A DNA stretch of 64,000 bases from Nematostella vectensis (Eukaryota; Cnidaria; Anthozoa; Actiniaria; Edwardsiidae), in NCBI RefSeq assembly GCF_932526225.1, contig NC_064036.1:3287501-3351500 (forward strand). Direction: 5' to 3'. Each line of letters opens with the position of its first letter. Positions within the stretch are counted from its first letter, which is position 1. Positions 34,481 through 47,200 of the stretch are shown here, one piece after another. The notes under the pieces were generated by a model that was given only the letters and a program-made list of their open reading frames with translations, was not told the origin of the DNA and searched no databases. The position numbers were made by a program, and so were the translations under genes.

Positions 34481-35767
34481 CCTTTCTACGGTGCTAAGTA
34501 GAGCCTTACCTCTTTGCATCAAAGGTTTTGATTGGCTATGGCCTAATCTTATTGCATCAGGTTTTGATGGTGAAAGTATAGTGTAAAAAGGAACGCATTA
34601 TTCATAGTTGATATTAGCATGCTGTATGAAAAAACATCTACATGTTTCTCCATACAGCCTTTTACCTTTACTTGTACATAATCAATTTATCTAGCTATTA
34701 AATGTAATTCATCAGTACAAATTTGTCATGTTTTCTAGTTCTGGCGGTGTAATAAGACAAAAAGAATACTTCTGGTCATTGCCTACTTCCAAAATTTTGG
34801 CCGTATCCATTTTTATTTCAGCTAAAAACTAGAAAGCGCGAAACAAGTTGGCATGAATTGGAAAAAATGCCATTTCAAACGAGAGCGCGCTGTTTTTTTT
34901 TAGCTGCGCACAAAACATTTAAATACCGTCCGAGTGGGATATACTGTGTTATGATTAAATGTGAATTCTGGTAGCCCCTCTCATAATCCAACACCATTTT
35001 TTCTCGGGCGGCCAAGGCTAGACACCTACCGTAAATAATTAATATACGCCCCCTATCTAAAGAACGCCCCCCCCCCCCCCCCCCCCCCCTCCTAAGCTTA
35101 CAAATTTGAATTAAACGCCCCTCTATATATCTCCCCCCTACCCTACCCCGCTCCCCTCTCAAAACAAAAGACAATAGGGATTCCAGTAACATAAATCAAA
35201 TTAAATTGCATTCTTGCCTAATCAACACTGCCAACACTGGTAAGGGAGTAGCGTCTTGCTCAATGTCAAGATACGCTTGCAAAACGCAGACTATAATTTA
35301 ACGTGATCCTAACTAACCTGATTACACTTAGGTTTGTTAATTATATTGTTATATTTTATAACGTCCTTCTCTAATAAACTCCTCCTATCTATTGAACGCC
35401 CCCCTGACCATCGAAATTTAATAATCGCCCCCGCGGTTGTACGTAGATCATTTACAGTAGCCCATTCTTCAATGCGCGGTGCCTTATGGGTAAGGAGGGG
35501 AAAAATCCCACGGATAATGGCATTGTCATTTGAAATCTATGACCGTTGATTCCAGCTCTTACAAAGAAAATTATAAACGTCAAAGAAATGATAGATCATA
35601 TTTGGCTGGCAGGTACTTATAGATGACGATGTGCTCATCTTTTAATTACTTTGGGTTTCCTGTGTCAAAATTTAACCTCGCTTGCCTATTATGTACGAGG
35701 AACGCCTGTTGTATACAGCAATCGCGCAAAGCTGTTCAATTTGGTTCTTTGTACATTCCTTCTTCTC
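34481..35767. other. intergenic; 3' UTR and C-rich repeat debris
   Basis: The first bases are the Ser-Gly-Glu gene 3' UTR. A C-homopolymer of more than 20 bases lies at 35068-35089 within ACGCCCCC-type repeats (35035-35130), and related ACGCCCCCCTGACC-type sequence recurs at 35395-35440. No supported gene; the PRUNE1 promoter should be in the last few hundred bases. Confidence 0.45.
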
Positions 35768-38700
35768 ATGTCGTCAAAACTAATTGAATTCCTGGAAAAA
35801 TCAAAGGTAAGCTCAATTACATTTAAGGTGAGCTAGATGGCCCAGCTATTATAAAACCGTATAAAATTTTGAAGTACAAATGACTATAAAAATCTTTTTA
35901 TAATAATTATACTTTTTTATTATAGCTATATGTTAAGGTAATCCCCTTGAAATAGTTCGACTATCCAGAATTTTTAAAAACTTGGCATAAACAATATTGA
36001 CGTTAAGGGCTTTCAAAAAATGTAATAAACACACGGGGTTACTTATCTTGTTTTCACAACGCGTGGGCGTAGGGGGGCGTAAAGTTGACACGTTTTTACT
36101 GATCGTGCGAGGAAAAATCCCAACTCTTAGTCTTCAGAAAGAGTGCAGGAGGCAAGAACATCAGACAAAAGCTATTTTGCGGCACCACACATTTGTAGCT
36201 GTTCGAGCCCTGTATTACATGATATTACTACATAGTGCTCATGGAAAACTCAAGTACTGAAGTAATCAAGCTTTTGCAAAATACTTTCCAGGGATTTCAT
36301 TTTGGCCCGGTGGCCGGCGGACATTCCAGCTTCTGTCTGATGTTCTTGCCTCCTGCACTCACCCCTAGCACATGGGTGGTGGCTAAGCCCACCCTCCCTC
36401 CCCCCTTCCCTACAATTCCTAGTCAATTGTATGAAAATTGCTGATATATGTTTAAGATTACTGGGAGAGGGAAGTTATGGTGCTGTATTTCACGAATTTT
36501 GAAAATTTTAAACTTTCTAAGAGTTTGAAACACTACACTGTAAGGCAAGATATGCACCTTGGCTGCCATTGTTTGGCTTTAGAAGGTTGGTTCGTCTGAC
36601 TGGTTTATTTTGTAATTATGATAATACCATATTGATTGTATCCTATATTTAATTATGCTTAGAGTTCATCAAGAGATGTTGAAGCTGGAGTTCATGTTGT
36701 ATTAGGGAATGAAGCCTGTGATTTGGACTCTGCCGTCTGCAGCGTGGTCTATGCTTTCTTCCTTCACAATATGGTAATAGATGATAATGATTCAACCCAG
36801 CCAACATCAAAAAATCTCAAGGCTTAAGAATTTCCTTTGGAGGGAGGGGTGGGTATACCCTTGCAGGTCACGTCACTACACAAAGGGAATTATTGTTTTT
36901 TTATTTCCTTCAGAAAATAGATTTTAGAAGGCTAAAAAGCATGGGATTTTGATGCTTCATGTGGGAGAAGAGGTTCAAAATCTTGAGACTCCCAACCTAA
37001 TGCAGGAGAGTTGGCAGATATGTGACTATTCTATATGAAATAATAGTAAGAGGAGAAAGAAGAAGGTGATTTTGTGTCAAATTTCTTTGTGAACCAATAA
37101 AATGACATTTAAAAATCAACCACAGGGTTAGGTAAAAGGAGTTTGTTAGTGCACTGAGAATTTAACCAACAATGAAATTTGGTTGCCATGTTAAGAGCAT
37201 AATATTGTAGTCAATATAAAACATGATATGTTACAATGAAAAATAGATAAGTTGGTTTACTTCCCATAACCCTGGGTCTGGAAAATAGTCCAGTGGGCTG
37301 GAAGGCAAATAATAAATGTAAATGTATTATGTATAATGTAAAATATCCTTTCAGTCGATAACCTGGTGCCCTTGTCTCACAGCTAGGATATGTTATCCTG
37401 AAGAAGGGCTATGATCTCTGTTCTCTAAGGGAGCAGTCATTTATTACTGGGGGGGGGGGGGGGCAAATACGTAGGGGGGGCTATGTTTTTTTGGGTGCCG
37501 ATTTAAGGGGGTCGCATTTTTTCAGGCTGTCATTAGAGAGAGGTTACATTTTTTGGGCGCCGAATTTGAGTCTGGTTTTAATATGATACTGAGCAAGAGA
37601 GTCATTGTTCAAATGTAAATTTTATTCAGTTCACAATGTTTCCTACTATTGTTTATCTAGTTCCATATTGTTCAGGTACAAATCTTGTATTTATTTTTTA
37701 AATAAATAAATTTTGAGAATCATGGTTGTCAGACAAAGCTGCCCATTTTAATCAGTTGAACAAATACTTTAAGGTGTTGTGAAACCTAGAATGTCTTTGT
37801 TAATGTCGTCGACAATGGGCAGTAGCTAACAAGGGTCAGAAGGGAGCTCTTGCATCTGTCTTTCCTTCTCTGGACCTTAATACACTGTTCTCTCATTTTT
37901 AAATCACTGATATCTTGTTTTTCTCAGGATGGCAATGAGAAAATAAATGTAAATGTTTAATGTAAAATATCCTTTCATTCTTTATCTAGTCATTAACCTG
38001 GTGCCTTGTCTCACAATTATCCTGAAGAAGGGTTATGATCTATGTCCTCTAGAATCAGGGCAGTAGCTAATGAGGGTCAGAAGGGAGCTCTTGCATCTGT
38101 CTTTCCTTCTCTGAACCTTAATCCACTGTTCTCTCATTTTTAAATCACTGATATCTTGTTATTCTCAGGATGGCAATGAGAAAATATTTCTTCCAGTTCT
38201 CAACATACCAAGAGCAGATTTTCCTCTAAGGACAGAGATCACATACACGTTTGCCAGGTTTGGGATTAACCTTAAAGACCTGGTGTTTACGGATGAGTTT
38301 GACATGACTGCCTTGAAGACCAAGGGGGAACTAGCTGTCACCCTAGTAGACCATAACTTGCTGGCACGACACCAACAAGGGCTGATAAGTGTGCTGGTCG
38401 AAGTGATTGGTAAGTATGAAACAGTGCAAAATAATTTTTAGTGCTTCTTTAGTGTGATTTCCAATATTATATGAATTCTTGTCAACAATTTACAATTGTA
38501 AACCATTTTCTGGCTTCTGTTATTCAAATTAGTGATACTTTTATGACTGGTCAGCACCTTGCGGAGAAGTAGCATGATTTAAAGCCATTCATATGCAAAT
38601 ACACAGTAAATCAACAACACAATGCTCAGAAACAATTAGAATGTTGGCTAGTACTGTCTCTGTTGTGAAGGTTGCTAGGAACTATAGGGAGTGATCGACT

Positions 38701-40165
38701 TTGATTTGGTTATGATTGATCTAAAAGCTATGCAGATGATGTCATGTTTAACATCAACCAGAAACCAGTTTTGAAATGAAATGCGCAGGGTTAACAAGTG
38801 ACTGAAAATGGTTATTAGTATGTTATTCTCATTCTGCTATGTTTAACGCTCAACGCACAAGTTACATTTATCTGCTTACATTTAGATCATCATAAGGATG
38901 AGCTGGCACCACATGTCAAAAAGACAATCGAACCAGTTGGCTCATGCAGTACTCTTATTGCCGAGAAGATCCTGAGCAACAAACCTGATTTACTGGATAA
39001 CCAAGTAACAGGCTTGCTTTTATCTGCAATTCTTCTTGATTCAGTTAACTTGGACCCCAGAGCAGGCCGCATGACTCCTAAGGACCAACACATTGTCCAG
39101 GCTTTACAGGATAAAGTAAAGTTTAACTTGGAGGAGCTATATCATTCTGTTAATGAAGGTAACTGTTCTTTGGGGTAGGCATTTTTTTTTCACCAAAGGT
39201 AAACGTGACAATATTTATTATGTATATTTTTGGGGTGTAGGATTGGGTTAAAAGCAATGCATGTTTCCTGTGACATGCTACATGATTTTTTCCCTTTTGT
39301 TAAATTGCCTGCAGGAAATTTTTTTTTTTTTGAAATCTTCCAGACCTCCCCTAAAAGTCAGATGGTCCTCCCCTTACAGGTGTTATCATAAGGCCATTTT
39401 TTTAAAATTGTAAAAAATATTTTTTAGGTTGAGGGACTTTTGGTTTGTAGGGAAGGGATACAGTGAACATAAAGAGAAAAACAACAAAAAAGACAATATT
39501 TGTGTGATCCTCTTTTCCCTAAAAAACACATTTTCTTTTACATTTTTTTTTTTATATAGTCCAAATGTTAATTGAGTTTTGAACCATTCCTATGTCAAGC
39601 CAACACCCTACAAAAGAACAAGAGCTTGGGCAATCCACAAAAGAAGACCTACACCTTGTACTGCATTGTCTTTTTTCTCATTTTGTCCATCACTCATGTG
39701 TGCTATGAATTATTCTTGTTTTCCCCAGCAAAGTTTGATGTCTCTGGTCTTACAAGCGCAGAAATTCTTCGCAAGGATTACAAAGCAGTACCTCTCTATC
39801 CAGGGAACCCTGCTCGAGTTGGAATCAGCTCCATTGGATTACCATTACAGGGCTTCCTTAAAAGGGAAGGAATCTCCCAGTGTCTTCTACAGTTCTGCAC
39901 TTCCAAGGGCATCAACACCCTGGTTGTCATGGCAATGTATTTCGAATCACGTGACGGCCCTCCCTTGCGCCAGGTGTATGTGTGCGGGCCTGATGAGACG
40001 AGTGCTAGTAAGTTGGCCAGGTTCCTTAGAGACAATGATCAACTCAAGCTAAACGCAATTAAGATAGACTTGCCTGAAGGCTTTTGCTTTGATCAAATGA
40101 ACATTAAGGCCTCGAGGAAAGTTGTTTTTCCATTAGTTATGAACTTTTTGAAGGTTGCTGTTTAA
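35768..40165 (+). CDS. PRUNE1: PRUNE1-like exopolyphosphatase/phosphodiesterase
   Basis: Five exons: 35768-35806, 36663-36773, 38169-38409, 38886-39158 and 39729-40165, all GT-AG, 366 residues. DHH-family motifs are in order: GNEACDLDSAV (motif I), FTDEFDM (II), LVDHN (III) and DHHKDELAPH, then VGSCSTLIAEKI and ILLDSVNLDP (IV). The DHHA2 part contains KFDVSGLTSAEILRKDYK and PLRQVYVCGPDE. PRUNE1 is a cytosolic metal-dependent short-chain exopolyphosphatase/phosphodiesterase tied to cell migration and microtubule control. The product ends soon after DHHA2 (LKVAV), lacking the long disordered C-terminal tail of human PRUNE1 (453 residues). The start ATG is the one opening MSSKLIEFLEKSK; an upstream in-frame stretch lacks family similarity. 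Intron 2 contains a tandem duplication that includes the exon 3 acceptor. Confidence 0.94.
36810..37030. repeat. dispersed repeat family A, copy 3
   Basis: In PRUNE1 intron 2. Shares AAATCTCAAGGCTTAAGAAT, GGGTATACCCTTGCAGG, GTGGGAGAAGAGGTTC and CAAAATCTTGAGACTCC with the copies at 10300 and 12680. Confidence 0.65.
37309..38188. repeat. tandem duplication copying the PRUNE1 exon 3 acceptor
   Basis: Two copies, about 37309-37945 and 37940-38188, share ATAAATGTAAATGT, CCTGAAGAAGGG, GGGCAGTAGCTAA and CACTGATATCTTGTT. Both end with TTCTCAG plus the first 18 bases of exon 3 (GATGGCAATGAGAAAATA at 37928 and again at the true exon, 38169). Copy 1 is longer by about 370 bases, including a G-run near 37449. 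The decoy acceptor at 37927 would soon meet a stop. Confidence 0.88.
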
Positions 40166-41216
40166 ACACCGTAAGGGTTGCTGTTTAAAATTCCATATCT
40201 TTTAAAGATTTATTATTTGTTCATTACAAACACTATTGGGAAAAAAATATAACTAAAATATCTGTGTCCAGGTTCTTGCAATATTGTGAGCTCCAAAATT
40301 TTCACACAAGATATATTATGTATTTTTGCAAATTCAATAACTTCCGCGAAACAAGACAAATGTACTGACCTCAACAAATTTAATCTCCAAGAAATGATGT
40401 CATACATACAGCTGGACCATAGCCGCTTCCTGAATTCTGAGAAAAGACTTAAATAAAAACTGAATCTAACAACATTTTTAATGAGCCAACAACATTACTA
40501 GCTACAAAAAGAAATACAGAAGCAATACAAAAACAAAGACAAACAAGACAAAGTCCCGCAAGCCCCGGAACAATTTGCCGACTCTACAATAAGAAGCTGG
40601 ATTTTGAGCAGTTTGATTACGGTTTTAGTGAAACAATTAAGGGGTCAGTACGCAGCTCTTACAAGCTGCAATTTGATTGGGCAAATAAACAATATCCGCA
40701 CCTCGACACAAAGAACAAGAATAGAGACAAAAGAACTCCTTTGTAGAACAAAGATAATAGGAGACAAAGCAGCTGCGTACTTTCTCCAATTAAAACAATA
40801 AACAATCCGTGTTTGAGCCCCGAGACGTTCAATCTTTGGGTTAATAACCAATATACTTGTTGTTTTTTTCGTGATACTTCACCATTTTGCTGTTAAATAC
40901 GCGCGTTTTTATTTATTTTTTCAATTCATCGTCTCCATGTTTCAGACTCAACTTGCGGTATGAGCTAATTGTCAGGAAATGTTTAGCCGTCACGTCCGTT
41001 TGGTAGAATGCGCACTCTTCTGTGAGCTAATTACGTGGCTTTCAGCTGATAGGCCAATACTTCTCACCTAGGGTCCATAATGGCCACCATTCTATTGTCT
41101 TTAATGAAAATATTGAGTTTAAAAAATTGTAGTTCAAATATCGGCCGAATTTCATTCCGTGTAAACTTTATATAATACAATTCTACCGTACTAATGAGAA
41201 CGCTTTCTTACTGAGA
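40166..41216. other. intergenic between PRUNE1 and the alpha2delta-like gene
   Basis: PRUNE1 3' UTR, then about 1 kb without recognisable exons. An imperfect inverted repeat exists between 40600-40700 and 40700-40860 open frames on opposite strands, neither supported as a gene. A TATAATA-type AT stretch (41170-41180) lies about 40 bases before the next start codon. Confidence 0.4.
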
Positions 41217-44200
41217 ATGCCAGGTTTCTGGATTGTTTTTGTTTTGTTAAGTTTGCTCTGTGTCGATGTATCTGCTGTAACCATCAAGTGTCAGGTAAAT
41301 CATATCTATGGATGTACATATAATAACTTATCCTACGTGGCTTATTCTTATACACTCTATTTTGCCATAATTCCATAGCAATGTGTGCTTGTATTTAGGG
41401 CTTTAGGAAGTGGTTTGTTGATGTCACCTACATGTTTGCATTATCTACCGTGAAATCCTAGTTTTCCTGGTTAATAATGTATGGGTCTTAAACCATTTTT
41501 GACAGTTTAAGTACAATGAAATTTCCCGATACTCGGGTTTAACATGGTATAATTGAGTTCAGTTTGAACTATTATGCTACGAAAGTTGTTTATTTTACCC
41601 AGGCGTGTTAGGTCATTTCTGTACGGTTACATGATTTGTTTTGGCCGTTGTACTGGTGATACTGGATAATGAGAACGAGGTTGCAAACACCAAAACAGAT
41701 ATCACCTTCTACTTCTGCTTTCTAGTAGGCTCATATGCATTGAAGCATGCCGTCTTTGTTTATACACTGTTATTGTTGTTTATCTTAGGTATCACTACCC
41801 GGCCATACTTATATAAGTTGAACGCTAAAGAATAGCTAGGGGCATCGCCTTATATTGATCCATCTTCATTGACAGCGCGCGTTGAGCGTATAACATATGG
41901 CCCTTAAACGACATATAGCAGTAGTCTAACGCTCTGGGCTTTTTTTAAATGCAGACAAGAAAGAGATCCGTCTGTCGCGTCAATTGCTGCTTTCGTCAGT
42001 AAGCGCATTAAAGAGAAGCGTCAACTCGCTCTAACCCTCAGACACGTGATCGAGAAACAGCACGCTCTGTACCAAGACAGCGTCGGTTCACGCCAGGCAA
42101 ACCTCAAGGAGATCGCGTTAAAGCGATGCTGTACTTACGACGGCGACCGAACCAGCTACGACACTGACTTCCAGAAGTGGCTCGACAAGAAATCGGTGAG
42201 CGACTGTGGAGTTCTTAGTAAACAGTGATGCAGTCTCTAAAATTCTGTGAATAATAAAATTTTCCTTAACCTCGGTAGGCCTAGGGAGGGCCTTAGCTAT
42301 CCCTGTTTTCTTCGCACCTTTCTTTGAAAATTACAAATACGTTTTAATGTTCAAATTTCAACTTTTCCTCTATGCAATGAATTGGGCGGCCTTAATGCTT
42401 CTCTGTTAAAGATCCAAACTGATGCATGTAAATGGAACCGTGTGATTGTTTGCAGAGCTGCTGGTCGTGGCCAAGTGAGATCGAACAAGTCAGTAGGACC
42501 CTATACTCTAAACCTATACTTGTATACCTACACCTATTAAAAAAAACGGTGCCAGCTCAAATGGTGCCAGATAGTGTTACTATCCAAAAATACTCCTCAT
42601 ATTTCACTAAAAGCAGGAAAATGTGAATAACTTACAACTACCATTTGCCATTCGCCATTGCACCGACAACGCTTATTGAAATAGGTGTATACATCACTAG
42701 GCAATACATATCCACTCAGTCAGTAGGACTATCAAACAGTACCTACTAACCTACACTCGTATACATACACCTATTTCAGAAAAGGTTGTCAGTGCAAATG
42801 GCGAATGGCAAATAGTAAATGGCAGTTCTAATTTAATGAGACGCATGGTTCCTTTAGGTCCTAGAACTGCCATTTGCCAATCGCCATTTGCCGTTTCGCA
42901 CTGACAACGTTTTTTGAAATAGGTATATACAGTACTAGGCAATACCAAAACACTTAGTCAGAAGGATTATGGCAATAACAAGAGAACGTTCTCTTGACAT
43001 AGCCTAACCTACAAGAGCCTGATCACATACTACAGAAGACGCTATATGTGTACAAGTAAATACGGAAGTAGTATAGCAGGGAGCCACTCACAAAACATCA
43101 CGCCGTAAAGGGGAGTTTCGAGCTTAAGCCTCGCTGTAACGACCGTTTTTTTAACAGATGCCTCACGAGCTGGTCTCGGTGTACGAGTGGACAGCGCCTC
43201 TGCAGAAAGAGATGATAAAAAAACATCATAGCGGCATCTGTTAAGGTGTGTCATTCAATACCTTGCACGCATATGAAATACATATCAGCAACTTCCCTGT
43301 GATTCTTATTATACTTCTACGTTATTTGTAGAGCGAACTTAACTGGAAGTATTTCACCGACGACAAGAAAGGTTTTCATCGGTAGTTTCCAGCTGAGGTC
43401 AAGGGAAAAACCAAGTGTGGTCAGTACGAGATGGCTTGTAATAATGCTCGGAAGTTTTTTTTTTAGCCTTCTATCCCGATATTCGAAGAAGACTATTTCA
43501 AAACCTACGAGATCAACAAAGACAATCATTCTCAACTGTACTTTTATTATTAGGAACTAGCGATCAGCGGTTGCGTCCCTGGTACATTCTTGGTGTTCGC
43601 GGGCCCAAGAACATAATTATTTTGTTTGACATCAGCTACGCGATGAACAAAGACAACAAGTTTACGTTCGCTCGAACTGCCATACTACAGGTCTTCCAGG
43701 GTCTGCTCAACACAGACTTCACAAATGTGAGTTTCCCACCACCTTGAGCCCTCTAACAATACCACGCAAGGCCTGCATTTGTATTCCTCATGTTAACATG
43801 ATGCTTTTTGTATAAGTTCAGTGCATCGCCGGCTGTATTTTCAACTCAAAATATAAAAAAAAAATCACTCATCATTGATCACTCAACATTGATTTGGGAA
43901 AATTACATAAAAAAAAGGAGTCATATACAAACTTTACTTGACTTTATCTATATTTCCATTTCAAGTGATTTTTCGAAACCGTTCTCAGGCAGTTCCTGTG
44001 TATCCTATAGCGCAAGTGCGCAAAGTCACTTCGCATGTATCCCATAGCGCATTGACCTACATTTCACAGATGCCAAGTTGTGCAAATTTTTATTGTTTTT
44101 TTTTTTAATTTGTGGTTGAATCTTACGTAATGTGTAATCACGTATTGTTTATGTAGGTGATAGCGTTTGCGGAGTCCACTCTCTTGCCTGGTATGACACA

Positions 44201-47200
44201 TGGAGGAGAAGCAGACGATACCTACAACAGCTGTTTAAGAACCAGCTTGTCCAGGCGAACGTCCAGAACAGAAAGGACTTAAAAAGGTTTGGTTACGCTA
44301 TCTCTAATTCCAAGTTTGGAACAGTCTTTGCGGTCCCTGCCTTATTTATAAATCCCTTTTTCTACAGGTTTATAGAAGACGTGAGGCTGGCATCAGAGAA
44401 AACGTCAAACACGCAAAATGCTATATCCACAGCGCTCAGACTAGTACATAACACGAAAACCAAGCGCGACACGCACGTAAGTAACGCATGGACCCGCACG
44501 TATCGTTTTCAAACACGTAAAACGCACGTAAGTAACGCATAGACGCGCGAATAACTTGTACAAAAACGTAACACGCACGAAAGTAACAGACGCGCGAGTA
44601 ACGTGTACAAACACGTAGCACGCACGTAAATAACGCATAGACGCGCGAGTAACGTGTACACACACGTAACAACCGCGTGTTGATGTTTTTTTGTTTTAAA
44701 TATTTTGGTATATATTTTTTTATATTGTTGATAGGTTGATGATGTTTTGGTAGATGGTTTAGATTTGTTGTGTTAAATGTTTTGGTTGTTGATAGATTTG
44801 TTGTGTTAAATGTTTTGGTTGTTGATAGGTTAGTTGTTGATGTTTTGGTACATGGTATCGATTTGTTGTGTTAAATGTTTTGGTTGTTGATAGGTGTTGA
44901 TGTTTTAGTAGTTAATAGATTTGTTGTGTTCAATGTTTTGGTTGTTGATAGGTTAGTTGTTGATGTTTTGGTAAATGGTATGGATTTTTTTTAGTAGTTG
45001 ATAGATTTGATGTGTTAATTGTTTAGTAGTTGATAGATTTGTTGTGTTAAATGTTTTAGTAGTTGATAGATTTGTTGTGTTAAATGTTTTGGTTGTTGAT
45101 AGATTTGTTGTGTTGAATGTTTAGTAGTTGATAGATTTGATGTGTTAAATGTTTTGGTTGTTGATAGATTTGTTGTGTTAAATGTTTTAGTAGTTGATAG
45201 ATTTGTTGTGTTAAATGTTTTGCTTGTTGATATGTATGTTGTGGATGCGTTTGTTATTGAAAGGTGTGCTATTAAAATTTTTCGTGTAAATGGATTTGTT
45301 GTTATTTGTTTTGTTTACTGGTATATTGATTTTTTGGTTGTTGATATATGAATGTTGTTTTGGTTGTTGATAGGTGTCTTGTTGATGTTTTCTTGTGTTT
45401 TCTTCTTTTTTTTGTTTTCTTGATAGTTGTGTCTGGTAGCCATGTGTCTGGTTGACGTTTCCTTTTATAGACGTGTGTTTGTTGTTAATTGTCTGGTTGT
45501 TGATAGGTAAGTTGTTGATGTTGTGTCTGTTGATAGTGGTGTCTGGTTGACGTTTCCTTGTAGTTAATAGTGGTGTCTGGTTGACGTTTCCTTGTAGTTG
45601 ATAGTGGTGTCTGGTTGACGTTTCCTTGTAGTTGATAGTGGTGTCTGGTAGCCATGACACGTCTACGTCAAGTCTACCCAATCTTTTGTCCAACGCCAAC
45701 ACACCCACCAGTGTACTGGTCTACCACTTGATTGACAACGTCACGGACCAATCAGAGAGGCAGAGACTTGAGGAGATGGCAGCTGTCAATAACGGCAAAG
45801 TCGAGGTAACCTTAGTAACCATGAAGGGGCGAATGTTAGTGACTCTCATGTATCTTGTGTTTTCAATAATGTCAGTTAAAGGTTCTTTTGACTTCGTCCA
45901 TTTGGTTGTTTTTGCTGTAGCAATTGGGTAAACTATAATGCTTATTTAAAAACCAAAGTATTAAAATTATTAACCAAAGTTATTTGAAAAATAATTTTGA
46001 AAAAAAAACTTTATTAAAAAACAACTTTATTAAATTGATCTTTTAACTTTATTAAATCAATAATATCATGATTAACCCTCAAAGCAATGAACCTCATATT
46101 TTTAGCCAGCAAATTTTATTTGGCGCTGTTTTTTTTACAGTTTTCAACCACTGCTAACAAAACATGATATCGCTCAAAAGCTATCATTACTCAATTCTCG
46201 ATTACAGACAATCGATGACTACAGTGACTTGGCTCTTCGCATGGGCAGATTTTACCGACACATTGTGAATAGCGAGCCCTCGGGACCCTATGTAAGTACC
46301 ACACTAGCTTTATCTCAGCGCTGTAAGTGATATCACTATAAAGTCATGTGTCATGCGATATTTTATCAGCTGTCCTCGCCGTACCGGGACGATCAGCTTG
46401 GCATGTACGTAATTCTACATATACGAAATCCAAGGTATCTTATTCTTGGAACACCCTGCTATACGAAACCAAGGTATCTTATTCTTGGAACACCGTGCTA
46501 TTTGAAATCCAATGTATCTTATACTTGGAACAGTCAATGTAGTCCTGGCATAATTACTATGGTCCTGTTAACCCGAACCTCCTAGGGAATGAATTTTATA
46601 TTCATCGCAAAACACCTATGGAGTGTTTCCAAATAATTTCATCCTCTTTAAGAAATGTTGAGAGCTTTTGGGCTTTTGAGTTTTTTTGAAAACTCAATTG
46701 TATCCATAGTTATCATGTGATTTAGCTATCGTAGGGGCAGTATGATACACATTCAAGGGATATTAAATCCGGTTCGTTTCCGTTCAATTCATTTGTATAC
46801 ATAGAAGAGTCAAATGCAACTTGTAAGCAATGTATAAATATTCATTTTTTCCGCCAGGATCATATTGGCGTGATTGGCATCGACATCACACTTAGCGAGC
46901 TGCTGAAGAATGCGGAGGTAATATCCCATCGCTTGCTTGACAAGGGGTCTTGTCACATCGCTTGCTTAACAAGGGGTCTTATCCCATCGCTTGCTTAACA
47001 AGGGGTCTTATCCCATCGCTTGCTTAACAAGGGGTCTTATCCCATCGCTTGCTTGACAAGGAATCTTATCCCATCGCTTGCTTGACAAAGGGTCTTATCC
47101 CATCGCTTGCTTGACAAGGGGTCTTATCCCATCGCTTGCTTGACAAGGGGTCTTATCCAATCGCTTGCTTAACAAGGGGTCTTATCCCATCGCTTGCTTG

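Noticed and set aside
43425-43450. Extension of exon 4 through [12 protein letters not shown]
   Set aside because: The frame looks protein-like, but only the donor GTG-GTCAGT at 43420 gives the phase needed to join exon 5 ([12 protein letters not shown]).
45211-45708. 165-codon open frame on the minus strand
   Set aside because: Antisense of the AT-rich tandem repeat and the start of exon 8; Asn/Thr-rich low complexity without homology.
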